Positions 22,066-26,322 of a stretch of DNA of 26,322 bases are shown here, piece after piece (the first letter of the stretch is position 1; each line of letters opens with the position of its first letter). This DNA is from a virus: the IMG/VR virus record IMGVR_UViG_3300044625_000188, positions 1-26,322 of that record; one strand, 5' to 3'. The translations under genes and the position numbers were made by a program. The notes beneath the pieces are model-generated. The model was not told the origin of the DNA, did not search any database, and worked only from the letters and a program-made list of their open reading frames with translations.

Positions 22066-22225
22066 TCAGGTCGTTTCGTTTCGGTTGACCACCGACAAGG
22101 GTCCGATCCCGATCACCCTCTGCGCTTGCGGTGTGTTGGTGCTGTCGTCCATGACTGGACATTTCAACGGTTGCGAGTATCTCGCCATGAGGAAGGAGGA
22201 AATGGGTGAGCAAGCAGAGGGCTAA
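22055..22225 (+). CDS. Small protein with CxC motif, 56 aa
   Basis: ATG 22055 (GTG 22052 in frame just before) with GAGAAG upstream, overlapping the previous gene by 11 bp and the next by 20 bp. The sequence VVSFRLTTDKGPIPITLCAC, GVLVLSSMTGHFNGCEYLAM has a CAC pair, a His and a later Cys in a beta-rich context, possibly a small metal site. Function unknown. Confidence 0.6.
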   Translation: MQIDQVVSFRLTTDKGPIPITLCACGVLVLSSMTGHFNGCEYLAMRKEEMGEQAEG

Positions 22226-22541
22226 GGGGACGCGGGCCGAATCTGGTGTCGTGGAGTTCCTGCGCCAGAACGGTTTCCCGTATGCCGAGCGTCGTGCATT
22301 GCACGGGGCATTGGACAAGGGTGACATCACGGGGATACCTGGCGTGGTCATCGAGGTGAAGGATCACGCGAAGATTACGTTGGCCGAGTTCATCTCGGAG
22401 TTGAGGGAGGAAGTGAACAATGCCAACGCTGAGACTGGTGTGGCTGTCATCAAGCGCAGGGGTACTCTGCAAGTGGGTGACTGGTACGCCGTGATGCCGG
22501 TGTCGTGGTGGGTCGATCTGCTGAAGGAGGCTGGTTACTGA
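22206..22541 (+). CDS. Holliday-junction-resolvase-like PD-(D/E)XK nuclease, 111 aa
   Basis: GTG 22206 is placed by AGGAGGA at 22194-22200. The catalytic pattern is clear: Glu12 in GTRAESGVVEFL, Asp40 in KGDITGIPG, Glu50 and Lys52 in VIEVKDH, the spacing of small archaeal-Hjc/VRR-NUC-like phage nucleases. A helical C-terminus follows (ITLAEFISELREEV). It probably cuts branched DNA arising from recombination or during packaging. The stop overlaps the next ATG. Confidence 0.8.
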   Translation: MSKQRAKGTRAESGVVEFLRQNGFPYAERRALHGALDKGDITGIPGVVIEVKDHAKITLAEFISELREEVNNANAETGVAVIKRRGTLQVGDWYAVMPVSWWVDLLKEAGY

Positions 22542-22738
22542 TGAAGTGGCGACCTTTTCAGAGCGGTGTCCCCTACACCTGTCAGGAATGTCCTGCGTAT
22601 GTCGAGTTGATCGCAGACCGTGACCGCTGGAGGATGCTTGCCGAGTTTTTGTGTGACCAGCCTCCAAGCGTTGTCGTGCCGGACGAGATTGCACGTTTGT
22701 TCCCGCAGCCGATGGTAAGGGAGGAAGGTGGTGGTTGA
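22541..22738 (+). CDS. Small protein with CxxC, 65 aa
   Basis: ATG 22541 overlaps the nuclease stop. CQECPAYVELIADRDRWRML contains a CxxC near residue 14-17, followed by a helix and VVPDEIARLFPQP. The third Cys (~43) does not complete an obvious zinc site. Function unknown. The next gene starts within its last codons. Confidence 0.65.
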   Translation: MKWRPFQSGVPYTCQECPAYVELIADRDRWRMLAEFLCDQPPSVVVPDEIARLFPQPMVREEGGG

Positions 22739-22907
22739 CAAACTGAATCATGCCGGTGACCGCATCATTTGGGAAAGCCCAACCGAGATGCTCGATGACA
22801 TTTGGAAAGCCCGCGCCGAGCGGGATGCCGCACGTCGTCGGATCAGCGACCTTGAGATGATCATCAAGTTCATGCAGAACGGCGACGAAATCTACGAGGT
22901 GCAGTAA
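22731..22907 (+). CDS. Helical miniprotein, 58 aa
   Basis: GTG 22731 follows GGAGG at 22720-22724 (GTG 22728 is also in frame). The product is one long charged helix, IWKARAERDAARRRISDLEM, with a short acidic end, and resembles the coiled-coil miniprotein encoded at 21856 in style. Stop TAA overlaps the next ATG by one base. Function unknown. Confidence 0.65.
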   Translation: MVDKLNHAGDRIIWESPTEMLDDIWKARAERDAARRRISDLEMIIKFMQNGDEIYEVQ

Positions 22908-23107
22908 TGGCTATCGGGAGCGGAGCCGAGATCGGCATCGTGTTCGGCAGGTGGGGCGACATGACCGATGCTGAAAAGGATCATTGGTGTGCCACGTTCC
23001 GTGACCGGTTCGGTGCTGACCTACTGAAGGGGTATGCGACCCTGCACTATGCAAGGAGGGATCATGGAGCAGAAGTCATCGACCTCTCGCAACATCGTAG
23101 AGCTTGA
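22907..23107 (+). CDS. Small phage protein of unknown function, 66 aa
   Basis: ATG 22907. The product has RWGDMTDAEKDHWCATFRDR and a C-terminal half GYATLHYARRDHGAEVIDLS, mixed helical, no recognised motif. It overlaps the next gene by 44 bp, but the next gene's ribosome site AAGGAGGG lies inside it, so both frames are credible. Confidence 0.6.
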   Translation: MAIGSGAEIGIVFGRWGDMTDAEKDHWCATFRDRFGADLLKGYATLHYARRDHGAEVIDLSQHRRA

Positions 23108-23561
23108 CGAATACGAACTGTTTCACGCAGCCACGGCTGGTGTGCAGCGTCGTATCTCGAGCCTGAAGAAGAACCGTCCCCAGTTGTACGGTGCCGACGA
23201 GCGGCGCAACTACTGGGAGATCGACATTATTGGGATGATGGGCGAGTACGCGGTATCGAAGTACCTGAACATTCATTGGCAGCCGGCGACGAACAAGCGT
23301 CTGTCCGAGTTGCCTGGTGACGTGGGTCGGTACGAGGTTCGGTCATCGACGTGGCCTGATGCCCATCTGCTGGTGCGTGAAGCCGACAAAGACAAGTCGC
23401 CGTACATTCTGGCTATTGTCCACGAATCGTCGGTGGATCTGCGCGGGTTCAAGTTTGGTGTCGATGCCAAGCAACCCCAGTACCATCGTGAGCGTCAGAC
23501 GTATTGGGTTCCGCAAGCGGATCTCGAGCCAATGGCAATGCTGCCCTTCCTGCTAGGGTAG
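23064..23561 (+). CDS. Putative PD-(D/E)XK-fold protein, 165 aa
   Basis: AAGGAGGG at 23053-23060 fixes ATG 23064; the longer upstream in-frame extension is rejected. The segment IGMMGEYAVSKYLNI (Glu61), GDVGRYEVRSS (Asp86, Glu91, Arg93) and later YILAIVH...RGFKFGVDAKQP matches a layout I recall from uncharacterised phage proteins with a restriction-endonuclease-like core, where Arg replaces the usual catalytic Lys. That substitution could mean a weak or inactive nuclease. Last gene of the dense early run; a 70-bp gap follows. Confidence 0.65.
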   Translation: MEQKSSTSRNIVELDEYELFHAATAGVQRRISSLKKNRPQLYGADERRNYWEIDIIGMMGEYAVSKYLNIHWQPATNKRLSELPGDVGRYEVRSSTWPDAHLLVREADKDKSPYILAIVHESSVDLRGFKFGVDAKQPQYHRERQTYWVPQADLEPMAMLPFLLG

Positions 23562-23631
23562 TTCTTTGTGTCATACAGATCGGAGGTTTATGGGAACTAA
23601 CTGACCTTGTCCGTTGTCGAAAGGAGCCATC

Positions 23632-24099
23632 ATGCGGAAACGCATCCTGACCCCAGTAATCCTGTCCCTGTCCCTACTAGCCACAAGCCCCGCAGAGGCC
23701 GCTGGAAGCCCCGCTGAGGGCCGCAACAGCGATATCTGCACCAAGTACGTCAACCTCGCCAGGAAGGTGGGTTGGCCGAAATCCGACCGATGGATGCTCA
23801 GGCTGGTGCTTCACCGCGAAAGCCGGTGCCAGCCAACCAGCATCGGACGGAACCGTAATACGAAGGGCGAGGTAACTTCCCAAGACTGGGGATTACTTCA
23901 GATCAATGATGTGTCATGGGTTCGGTATCTTCGTGACCTGGGCATCATCAAAGATCGTGAGGATCTTCTGAATCCACGAATCAATCTCACCGCGGGACTA
24001 GCGTTGAGAACCTACAGCGTCGAGAGGGGACTATCACCGTGGCATCAATGGCGAACAAGCAGTCCGAATGGGTCTGCCGGTTCTGCGGTGTCTCCGTGA
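23632..24099 (+). CDS. Secreted lysozyme/transglycosylase-like protein, 155 aa
   Basis: ATG 23632 is set by AAGGAG at 23621-23626. Residues 1-24 form a signal peptide (MRKRILTPVILSLSLLATSP, then AEAA). The lysozyme-like core has the catalytic Glu63 in VLHRESRC, the SQDWGLLQINDVSW motif and NPRINLTAGLALRTY, GLSPWHQW, as in SLT/lysozyme superfamily proteins. Export by its own signal makes it independent of a holin. It lies far from the main lysis genes, next to SSB, so an early or entry-related wall function is conceivable. Its 3' 61 bp overlap the next gene in another frame. Confidence 0.8.
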   Translation: MRKRILTPVILSLSLLATSPAEAAGSPAEGRNSDICTKYVNLARKVGWPKSDRWMLRLVLHRESRCQPTSIGRNRNTKGEVTSQDWGLLQINDVSWVRYLRDLGIIKDREDLLNPRINLTAGLALRTYSVERGLSPWHQWRTSSPNGSAGSAVSP

Positions 24100-24191
24100 A
24101 AGTTTTCGTTCGACTGTCAGTACCACCAACACATAGCTGCCGCAAGAAACGGTGGCAGCAGATCAACCTCACCTTGAAAGGGGAGCAATGA
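24039..24191 (+). CDS. Zinc-finger-like miniprotein, 50 aa
   Basis: GTG 24039 is preceded by GAGAGGGGA (24022-24030); ATG 24048 is the alternative start. The product has WVCRFCG and later THSCRKKRW, i.e. Cys-x2-Cys and His-x-Cys spaced for one zinc ion, ending in NLTLKGEQ. Its stop overlaps the SSB start (ATGA). It shares its first third with the end of the lysozyme gene in another frame. Function unknown, nucleic-acid binding likely by type. Confidence 0.65.
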   Translation: MASMANKQSEWVCRFCGVSVKVFVRLSVPPTHSCRKKRWQQINLTLKGEQ

Positions 24192-24589
24192 ATACCATCA
24201 TCATCACGGGAAACGTGACGAAGGATCCCGAGATCCGTTACACCAACAACCGGACCGCGATCTGCGTGTTCTCCGTTGCCACGTCATACGGCAAGGACGA
24301 CAAGAAGCAGACCACGTTCCATGACGTGAAGGTTTTCGGTGACATGGCCGAGAACGTCGCAGCGTCGATCACCAAGGGTGTGCGTGTCACGGTCCACGGT
24401 CGTCTCGAGAAGTCAACGTACGAACGCAAGGACGGCGGCAAGGGTATGTCGGTTGACATTGTTGCCGAGTCGGTTGCCCTCGACGTGCGGTTCCGTCCTG
24501 CGTACGCAGACCAGACCGACAACACGATGAAGCAGGTGAAGCAGCAGTTCCCGAACGCGCAACTGCTCGATGAAGAACCTCCGTTCTGA
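24188..24589 (+). CDS. ssb: Single-stranded DNA-binding protein, 133 aa
   Basis: ATG 24188 with AAAGGGGA upstream. The OB-fold is standard: MNTIIITGNVTKDPEIRYT, AICVFSVATSY, TTFHDVKVFGDMAENVAASI, KGVRVTVHGRLEKSTYERKD. The C-terminus ends DEEPPF, the acidic-aromatic tip used to recruit replication and repair partners. The linker is short compared with bacterial SSBs. It protects strands exposed by the YqaJ exonuclease and serves replication. Confidence 0.93.
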   Translation: MNTIIITGNVTKDPEIRYTNNRTAICVFSVATSYGKDDKKQTTFHDVKVFGDMAENVAASITKGVRVTVHGRLEKSTYERKDGGKGMSVDIVAESVALDVRFRPAYADQTDNTMKQVKQQFPNAQLLDEEPPF

Positions 24590-24605
24590 TGTGAGAGCCG
24601 GCGTG

Positions 24606-24800
24606 ATGGCCGAAATACCGGCAACCGAAAAACAACTCAAGATGCTTTGGTCTTTACAGAAACGGTTGGGTATAGAACCGAAATGGTTTGATGACATGAG
24701 CAAGAGACAAGCTCAAGAGTTGATCAGCGACATGGTCGATAAATGCACCGTGATTGAAAACATGAAAATAAACCAGTCAACTAATGATTGGTCGTTGTAA
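24606..24800 (+). CDS. DUF3072-like small helical protein, 64 aa
   Basis: ATG 24606 with GAGAG upstream (GTG 24603 and 24591 are in frame). PATEKQLKMLWSLQKRLGIE and KRQAQELISDMV show the 'TxKQ...L..L...LG.....s...A..lI..m' rhythm seen in DUF3072-type and helicase-appended small domains. It would bind protein or DNA; the role is unknown. It abuts the next TTG start directly. Confidence 0.65.
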   Translation: MAEIPATEKQLKMLWSLQKRLGIEPKWFDDMSKRQAQELISDMVDKCTVIENMKINQSTNDWSL

Positions 24801-24962
24801 TTGTGTGAGCATTGTGGGACAGTCTCGCGGGCGTTGACCGTCTGGTCTGTTGAGGACACGGCGTTCTGCGCCTGCGACTGCCATAACGCGCGGCGTTATG
24901 ACCAAATGAACACGAAACAACGGAAGAAAGCAAGGGGAAAAGATGAAGTTCGCATACGCTGA
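24801..24962 (+). CDS. Cys-rich zinc-binding-type miniprotein, 53 aa
   Basis: TTG 24801 directly follows the previous stop. The frame is open for 53 codons and gives CEHCG at the start (Cys2, Cys5), FCACDCHNARR (Cys24, 26, 28, His29) and a basic tail KQRKKARGKDEVRIR. The cysteine placement suggests a treble-clef-like zinc site. It overlaps the next gene by 20 bp. A start at an internal ATG would lose the metal site, so TTG is preferred despite a weak ribosome site. Confidence 0.5.
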   Translation: MCEHCGTVSRALTVWSVEDTAFCACDCHNARRYDQMNTKQRKKARGKDEVRIR

Positions 24963-25248
24963 CCCGCCCTATCTCGGCAACGGGAAGCGCAGGTATGCAC
25001 CTTTCCACGAGAACGCAGGTGAGTATGACGACGTTCAGGCTCATCTTGATCTTGTAGCGCGGCTTGTCGATGAATACCCAGATGGCTGGGCGTTGTCATG
25101 CAACCCAAAAGATTTGCGGTGGGTGTTGCCGGCATTGCCTGACACGGTGCGAGTTTGTGCATGGACCAAGACGTTTCACCAGATCCGCGTCAATGTTTCT
25201 GTGCAGTACGCATGGGAACCCGTGGTTCTGGGGGGGGTCGGGACATGA
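24943..25248 (+). CDS. DNA methyltransferase, N-terminal part (DPPY), frame broken at G8
   Basis: ATG 24943 with AAGGGGAAAAG upstream. FAYADPPYLG carries the catalytic DPPY (motif IV) of amino-group DNA methyltransferases, followed by a domain with LVDEYPDGWALSCNPKDLRW and WTKTFHQIRVNVSVQYAWEP. The frame ends at TGA 25246-25248 just after eight consecutive G (25230-25237), before the SAM-binding motif appears. The rest of the enzyme is in the -1 frame. See the next entry. Together they make a ~167-residue enzyme with motif IV before motif I, the order of beta-type or minimal phage methyltransferases. Confidence 0.78.
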   Translation: MKFAYADPPYLGNGKRRYAPFHENAGEYDDVQAHLDLVARLVDEYPDGWALSCNPKDLRWVLPALPDTVRVCAWTKTFHQIRVNVSVQYAWEPVVLGGVGT

Positions 25249-25448
25249 GGCATCGCAGGCCAATGACTCGAGACTGGATGGCCTGCCCTATCGCCATGCG
25301 AAAGGGTCTGCCTGGTGCGAAGCCGGCCGCGTTCTACAACTGGGTGTTGGACATGATCGGCTGGGAGGAAGGCGATGTGATTGATGATCTGTTTCCTGGC
25401 ACGAATGGTTTAGCGGAAGTGATTAGTCAAAGGGGATCCAAAGAATGA
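25245..25448 (+). CDS. DNA methyltransferase, C-terminal part with SAM-binding motif
   Basis: ATG 25245 overlaps the previous TGA as ATGA. The 67-residue product contains GAKPAAFYNWVLDMIGWEEG and VIDDLFPGTNGLAEVI; the 'KPxxF...LD...GDVxxDLFPGTN' stretch is the SAM-binding motif I (DxFxGxG type) that the upstream piece lacks. Removing one reading-frame step at the G8 tract joins the two parts without gap. Whether it is translated by -1 frameshifting, by restart at the ATGA, or only looks split because of a one-base error in the G run cannot be decided here. Could be a pseudogene. Confidence 0.72.
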   Translation: MRHRRPMTRDWMACPIAMRKGLPGAKPAAFYNWVLDMIGWEEGDVIDDLFPGTNGLAEVISQRGSKE

Positions 25449-25825
25449 TCGAAAGACCTAGATGGATGCGTCGGGGAAATTGTGTCGGGGTTGCCGGCAC
25501 GGTGTTCTTTCCAGACCTGGTGGGGATCAGCGACAAGGTGGCGTTTCGGGAGGCCCGAGCCTTGTGCGAAACCTGCGAAGTGCAAAAGGAATGCCTCGAG
25601 CAGGCGATGCGGAACGAACTCGAGCAGCCGCGCAGGTTCGGGATGTGGGGTGGCCTGACACCGAAGGAACGGCGCGGTCTACAATCTGAGCGTGACGCGC
25701 AAGCGGCGAGGGAATTGCAGCGAATCCGAGTGCAACCTGCCCGCCAAGGGCAAGGGACTCTGCAATCGTCACTACTTGAGGCTTTACCGGACCCAGAACT
25801 TGGAGCGTTCGAGGGAAGCTGCTAG
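25445..25825 (+). CDS. WhiB-family Fe-S transcription factor, 126 aa
   Basis: ATG 25445 in an ATGA overlap. Four iron-sulfur cysteines are at 13, 41, 44 and 50 (C-x27-C-x2-C-x5-C), followed by the WhiB turn motif GMWGGLTPKERRGL (67-80 region). WhiB proteins bind the host sigma factor sigA region 4 and tune transcription; phage copies such as TM4 WhiB interfere with host WhiB and exclude superinfection (established for TM4, inferred here). Residues after ~82 overlap the HNH gene by 134 bp and lie outside the conserved domain, so the true functional end is near 25690. Confidence 0.87.
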   Translation: MIERPRWMRRGNCVGVAGTVFFPDLVGISDKVAFREARALCETCEVQKECLEQAMRNELEQPRRFGMWGGLTPKERRGLQSERDAQAARELQRIRVQPARQGQGTLQSSLLEALPDPELGAFEGSC

Positions 25826-26210
25826 ACGCTACGCCGAGACGCACCGTGAACAGCGTCAGGAATACAAGCGTTTGTATAGGGCCGAGAATCGGGACAAGAT
25901 CCGTGCCGACATGGCTGCGTACCGTAAGCGACACCATGATCGTGTTCATGCTGGGCGTATGCGCCGCGACCGAAGGCTGAAAGAGAACGGGGTATTCTTG
26001 GTTACTGAGGCTGACATTCGCAGGCTACGCCGGCAGCCCTGCTACATCTGTGGTCTGCCTGCCGACACCATCGATCACCGTGTCCCGATAGCCAAGGGTG
26101 GTCGGCATTCGGTCGGGAACCTCGAGGCTTGCTGCCGATCCTGCAACTTTTCCAAGCGTGATGTCCTGCTAGTGCAGTTTCTCAGGAGAAAAAGAAACCC
26201 CGCAGCCTGA
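25692..26210 (+). CDS. HNH endonuclease with N-terminal zinc motif, 172 aa
   Basis: GTG 25692. The N-terminus has CSESECNLPAKGKGLCNRHY, a Cys4/His zinc knuckle common in phage HNH proteins, then a long charged helix (~40-100, many Arg). The nuclease core is CYICGLPADTIDHRVPIAKG with HSVGNLEACCRSCNFSKRD: HNH residues in DHR...N and two CxxC pairs (PCYIC, CCRSC) for structural zinc. Possible homing endonuclease or packaging nuclease; a stand-alone HNH far from terminase favours homing. Its 5' third is coded within the WhiB frame tail. Confidence 0.87.
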   Translation: MTRKRRGNCSESECNLPAKGKGLCNRHYLRLYRTQNLERSREAARRYAETHREQRQEYKRLYRAENRDKIRADMAAYRKRHHDRVHAGRMRRDRRLKENGVFLVTEADIRRLRRQPCYICGLPADTIDHRVPIAKGGRHSVGNLEACCRSCNFSKRDVLLVQFLRRKRNPAA

Positions 26211-26243
26211 GCAGGGAAGGGGATACCTGTCGGCGCGGGGTTT
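26195..26243 (+). terminator. Possible terminator after the HNH gene
   Basis: A perfect 9-bp inverted repeat AAACCCCGC (26195-26203) / GCGGGGTTT (26235-26243) brackets a 31-base loop that itself has a short CAGG/CCTG pairing. It starts inside the last codons of the HNH gene and ends with only three T. It fits an A/T-flanked bidirectional-type terminator, weaker than the capsid one because of the long loop. Confidence 0.5.
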
Positions 26244-26322
26244 CGGAGCGTGAGACTATCAGACTTTGTGTGTCTCAGTTTGATGAGTCGCCCTTAGTGG
26301 TGACCGCAATCGGGCGGCTCGC
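26244..26322. other. Structured noncoding tail of the window
   Basis: No gene is visible. Two inverted repeats lie here: TGAGAC/GTCTCA (26251-26256 with 26272-26277) and GAGTCGCCC/GGGCGGCTC (26285-26293 with 26312-26320, one G-T pair). Together with the preceding hairpin this makes three stem-loops in 130 bp. Possible roles are a terminator cluster, a small RNA or an origin; the window ends before this can be judged. Confidence 0.45.

Noticed and set aside
1-26322. tRNA genes, integrase/attachment sites, a diversity-generating retroelement and insertion sequences.
   Set aside because: I saw no cloverleaf-sized gap, recombinase motif, reverse transcriptase YxDD, near-identical variable repeats or terminal inverted repeats; gaps are nearly all under 140 bp.

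Overview
This window is a stretch of a tailed-phage (Caudoviricetes) genome, or a prophage or metagenomic phage contig, packed with short, mostly + strand genes that overlap by 1-20 bp (TGATG, ATGA and GTGA junctions). An actinobacterial host is inferred from a WhiB-family Fe-S regulator gene, frequent GTG starts, moderately high GC, and recombination and capsid proteins of types common in actinophages. The Thr-rich surface-protein linker is also common in secreted proteins of Acidimicrobiia-like bacteria, but host rank is not decidable here. I see no integrase, repressor of lysogeny, terminase, portal, polymerase or tRNA; portal and terminase probably lie upstream.

Layout. (1) 1-5914: four large virion-type proteins in tandem, the first cut by the window edge, plus a zinc-ribbon miniprotein. 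(2) 5915-7590: a leader with two hairpins, then scaffolding protein, N4-gp56-like major capsid protein and a strong intrinsic terminator. (3) 7591-9594: small fibre-like protein, a protein built on an exact 20-residue repeat, a short paralogue of its C-terminus, and a small Cys protein. (4) 9591-11445: a glycosyltransferase pair; the GT2 gene is the only convincing minus-strand gene and is interlocked with both neighbours. (5) 11442-12193: four very basic miniproteins. (6) 12190-16783: putative head-tail adaptor, large tail protein, mosaic tail fibre and a small fibre-associated protein. (7) 16783-19538: lysis and envelope region with several small membrane proteins, a secreted Thr-rich protein and an M15-type peptidase endolysin. 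(8) 19562-24800: early/recombination genes behind a candidate operator: YqaJ exonuclease, ssDNA-annealing protein, ribbon-helix-helix protein, Holliday-resolvase-like nuclease, many miniproteins, a secreted lysozyme-like protein and SSB. (9) 24801-26210: Cys-rich miniprotein, a DPPY methyltransferase split at a G8 tract, WhiB, HNH endonuclease, then structured noncoding DNA to the window end.

How it fits together: regions 1-6 build the particle, and the absence of an obvious tape-measure gene between the capsid and tail-fibre genes suggests, without proving, a short-tailed virion. The glycosyltransferases sit directly next to the Thr/Ser/Gly repeat protein and may decorate it or the host surface. 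Region 7 opens the cell. Region 8 encodes a two-component exonuclease/annealing recombination system with SSB and a resolvase. Region 9 holds modification (methyltransferase), host-type transcription control (WhiB) and a homing-type nuclease.

The observations most worth a second look are the split methyltransferase at the G8 run, the 11 x 60-bp in-frame repeat beside interlocked glycosyltransferases, a shared beta-module in the adaptor and tail fibre, and the operator-like palindrome in front of the recombination genes. No family assignment here was verified by database search.
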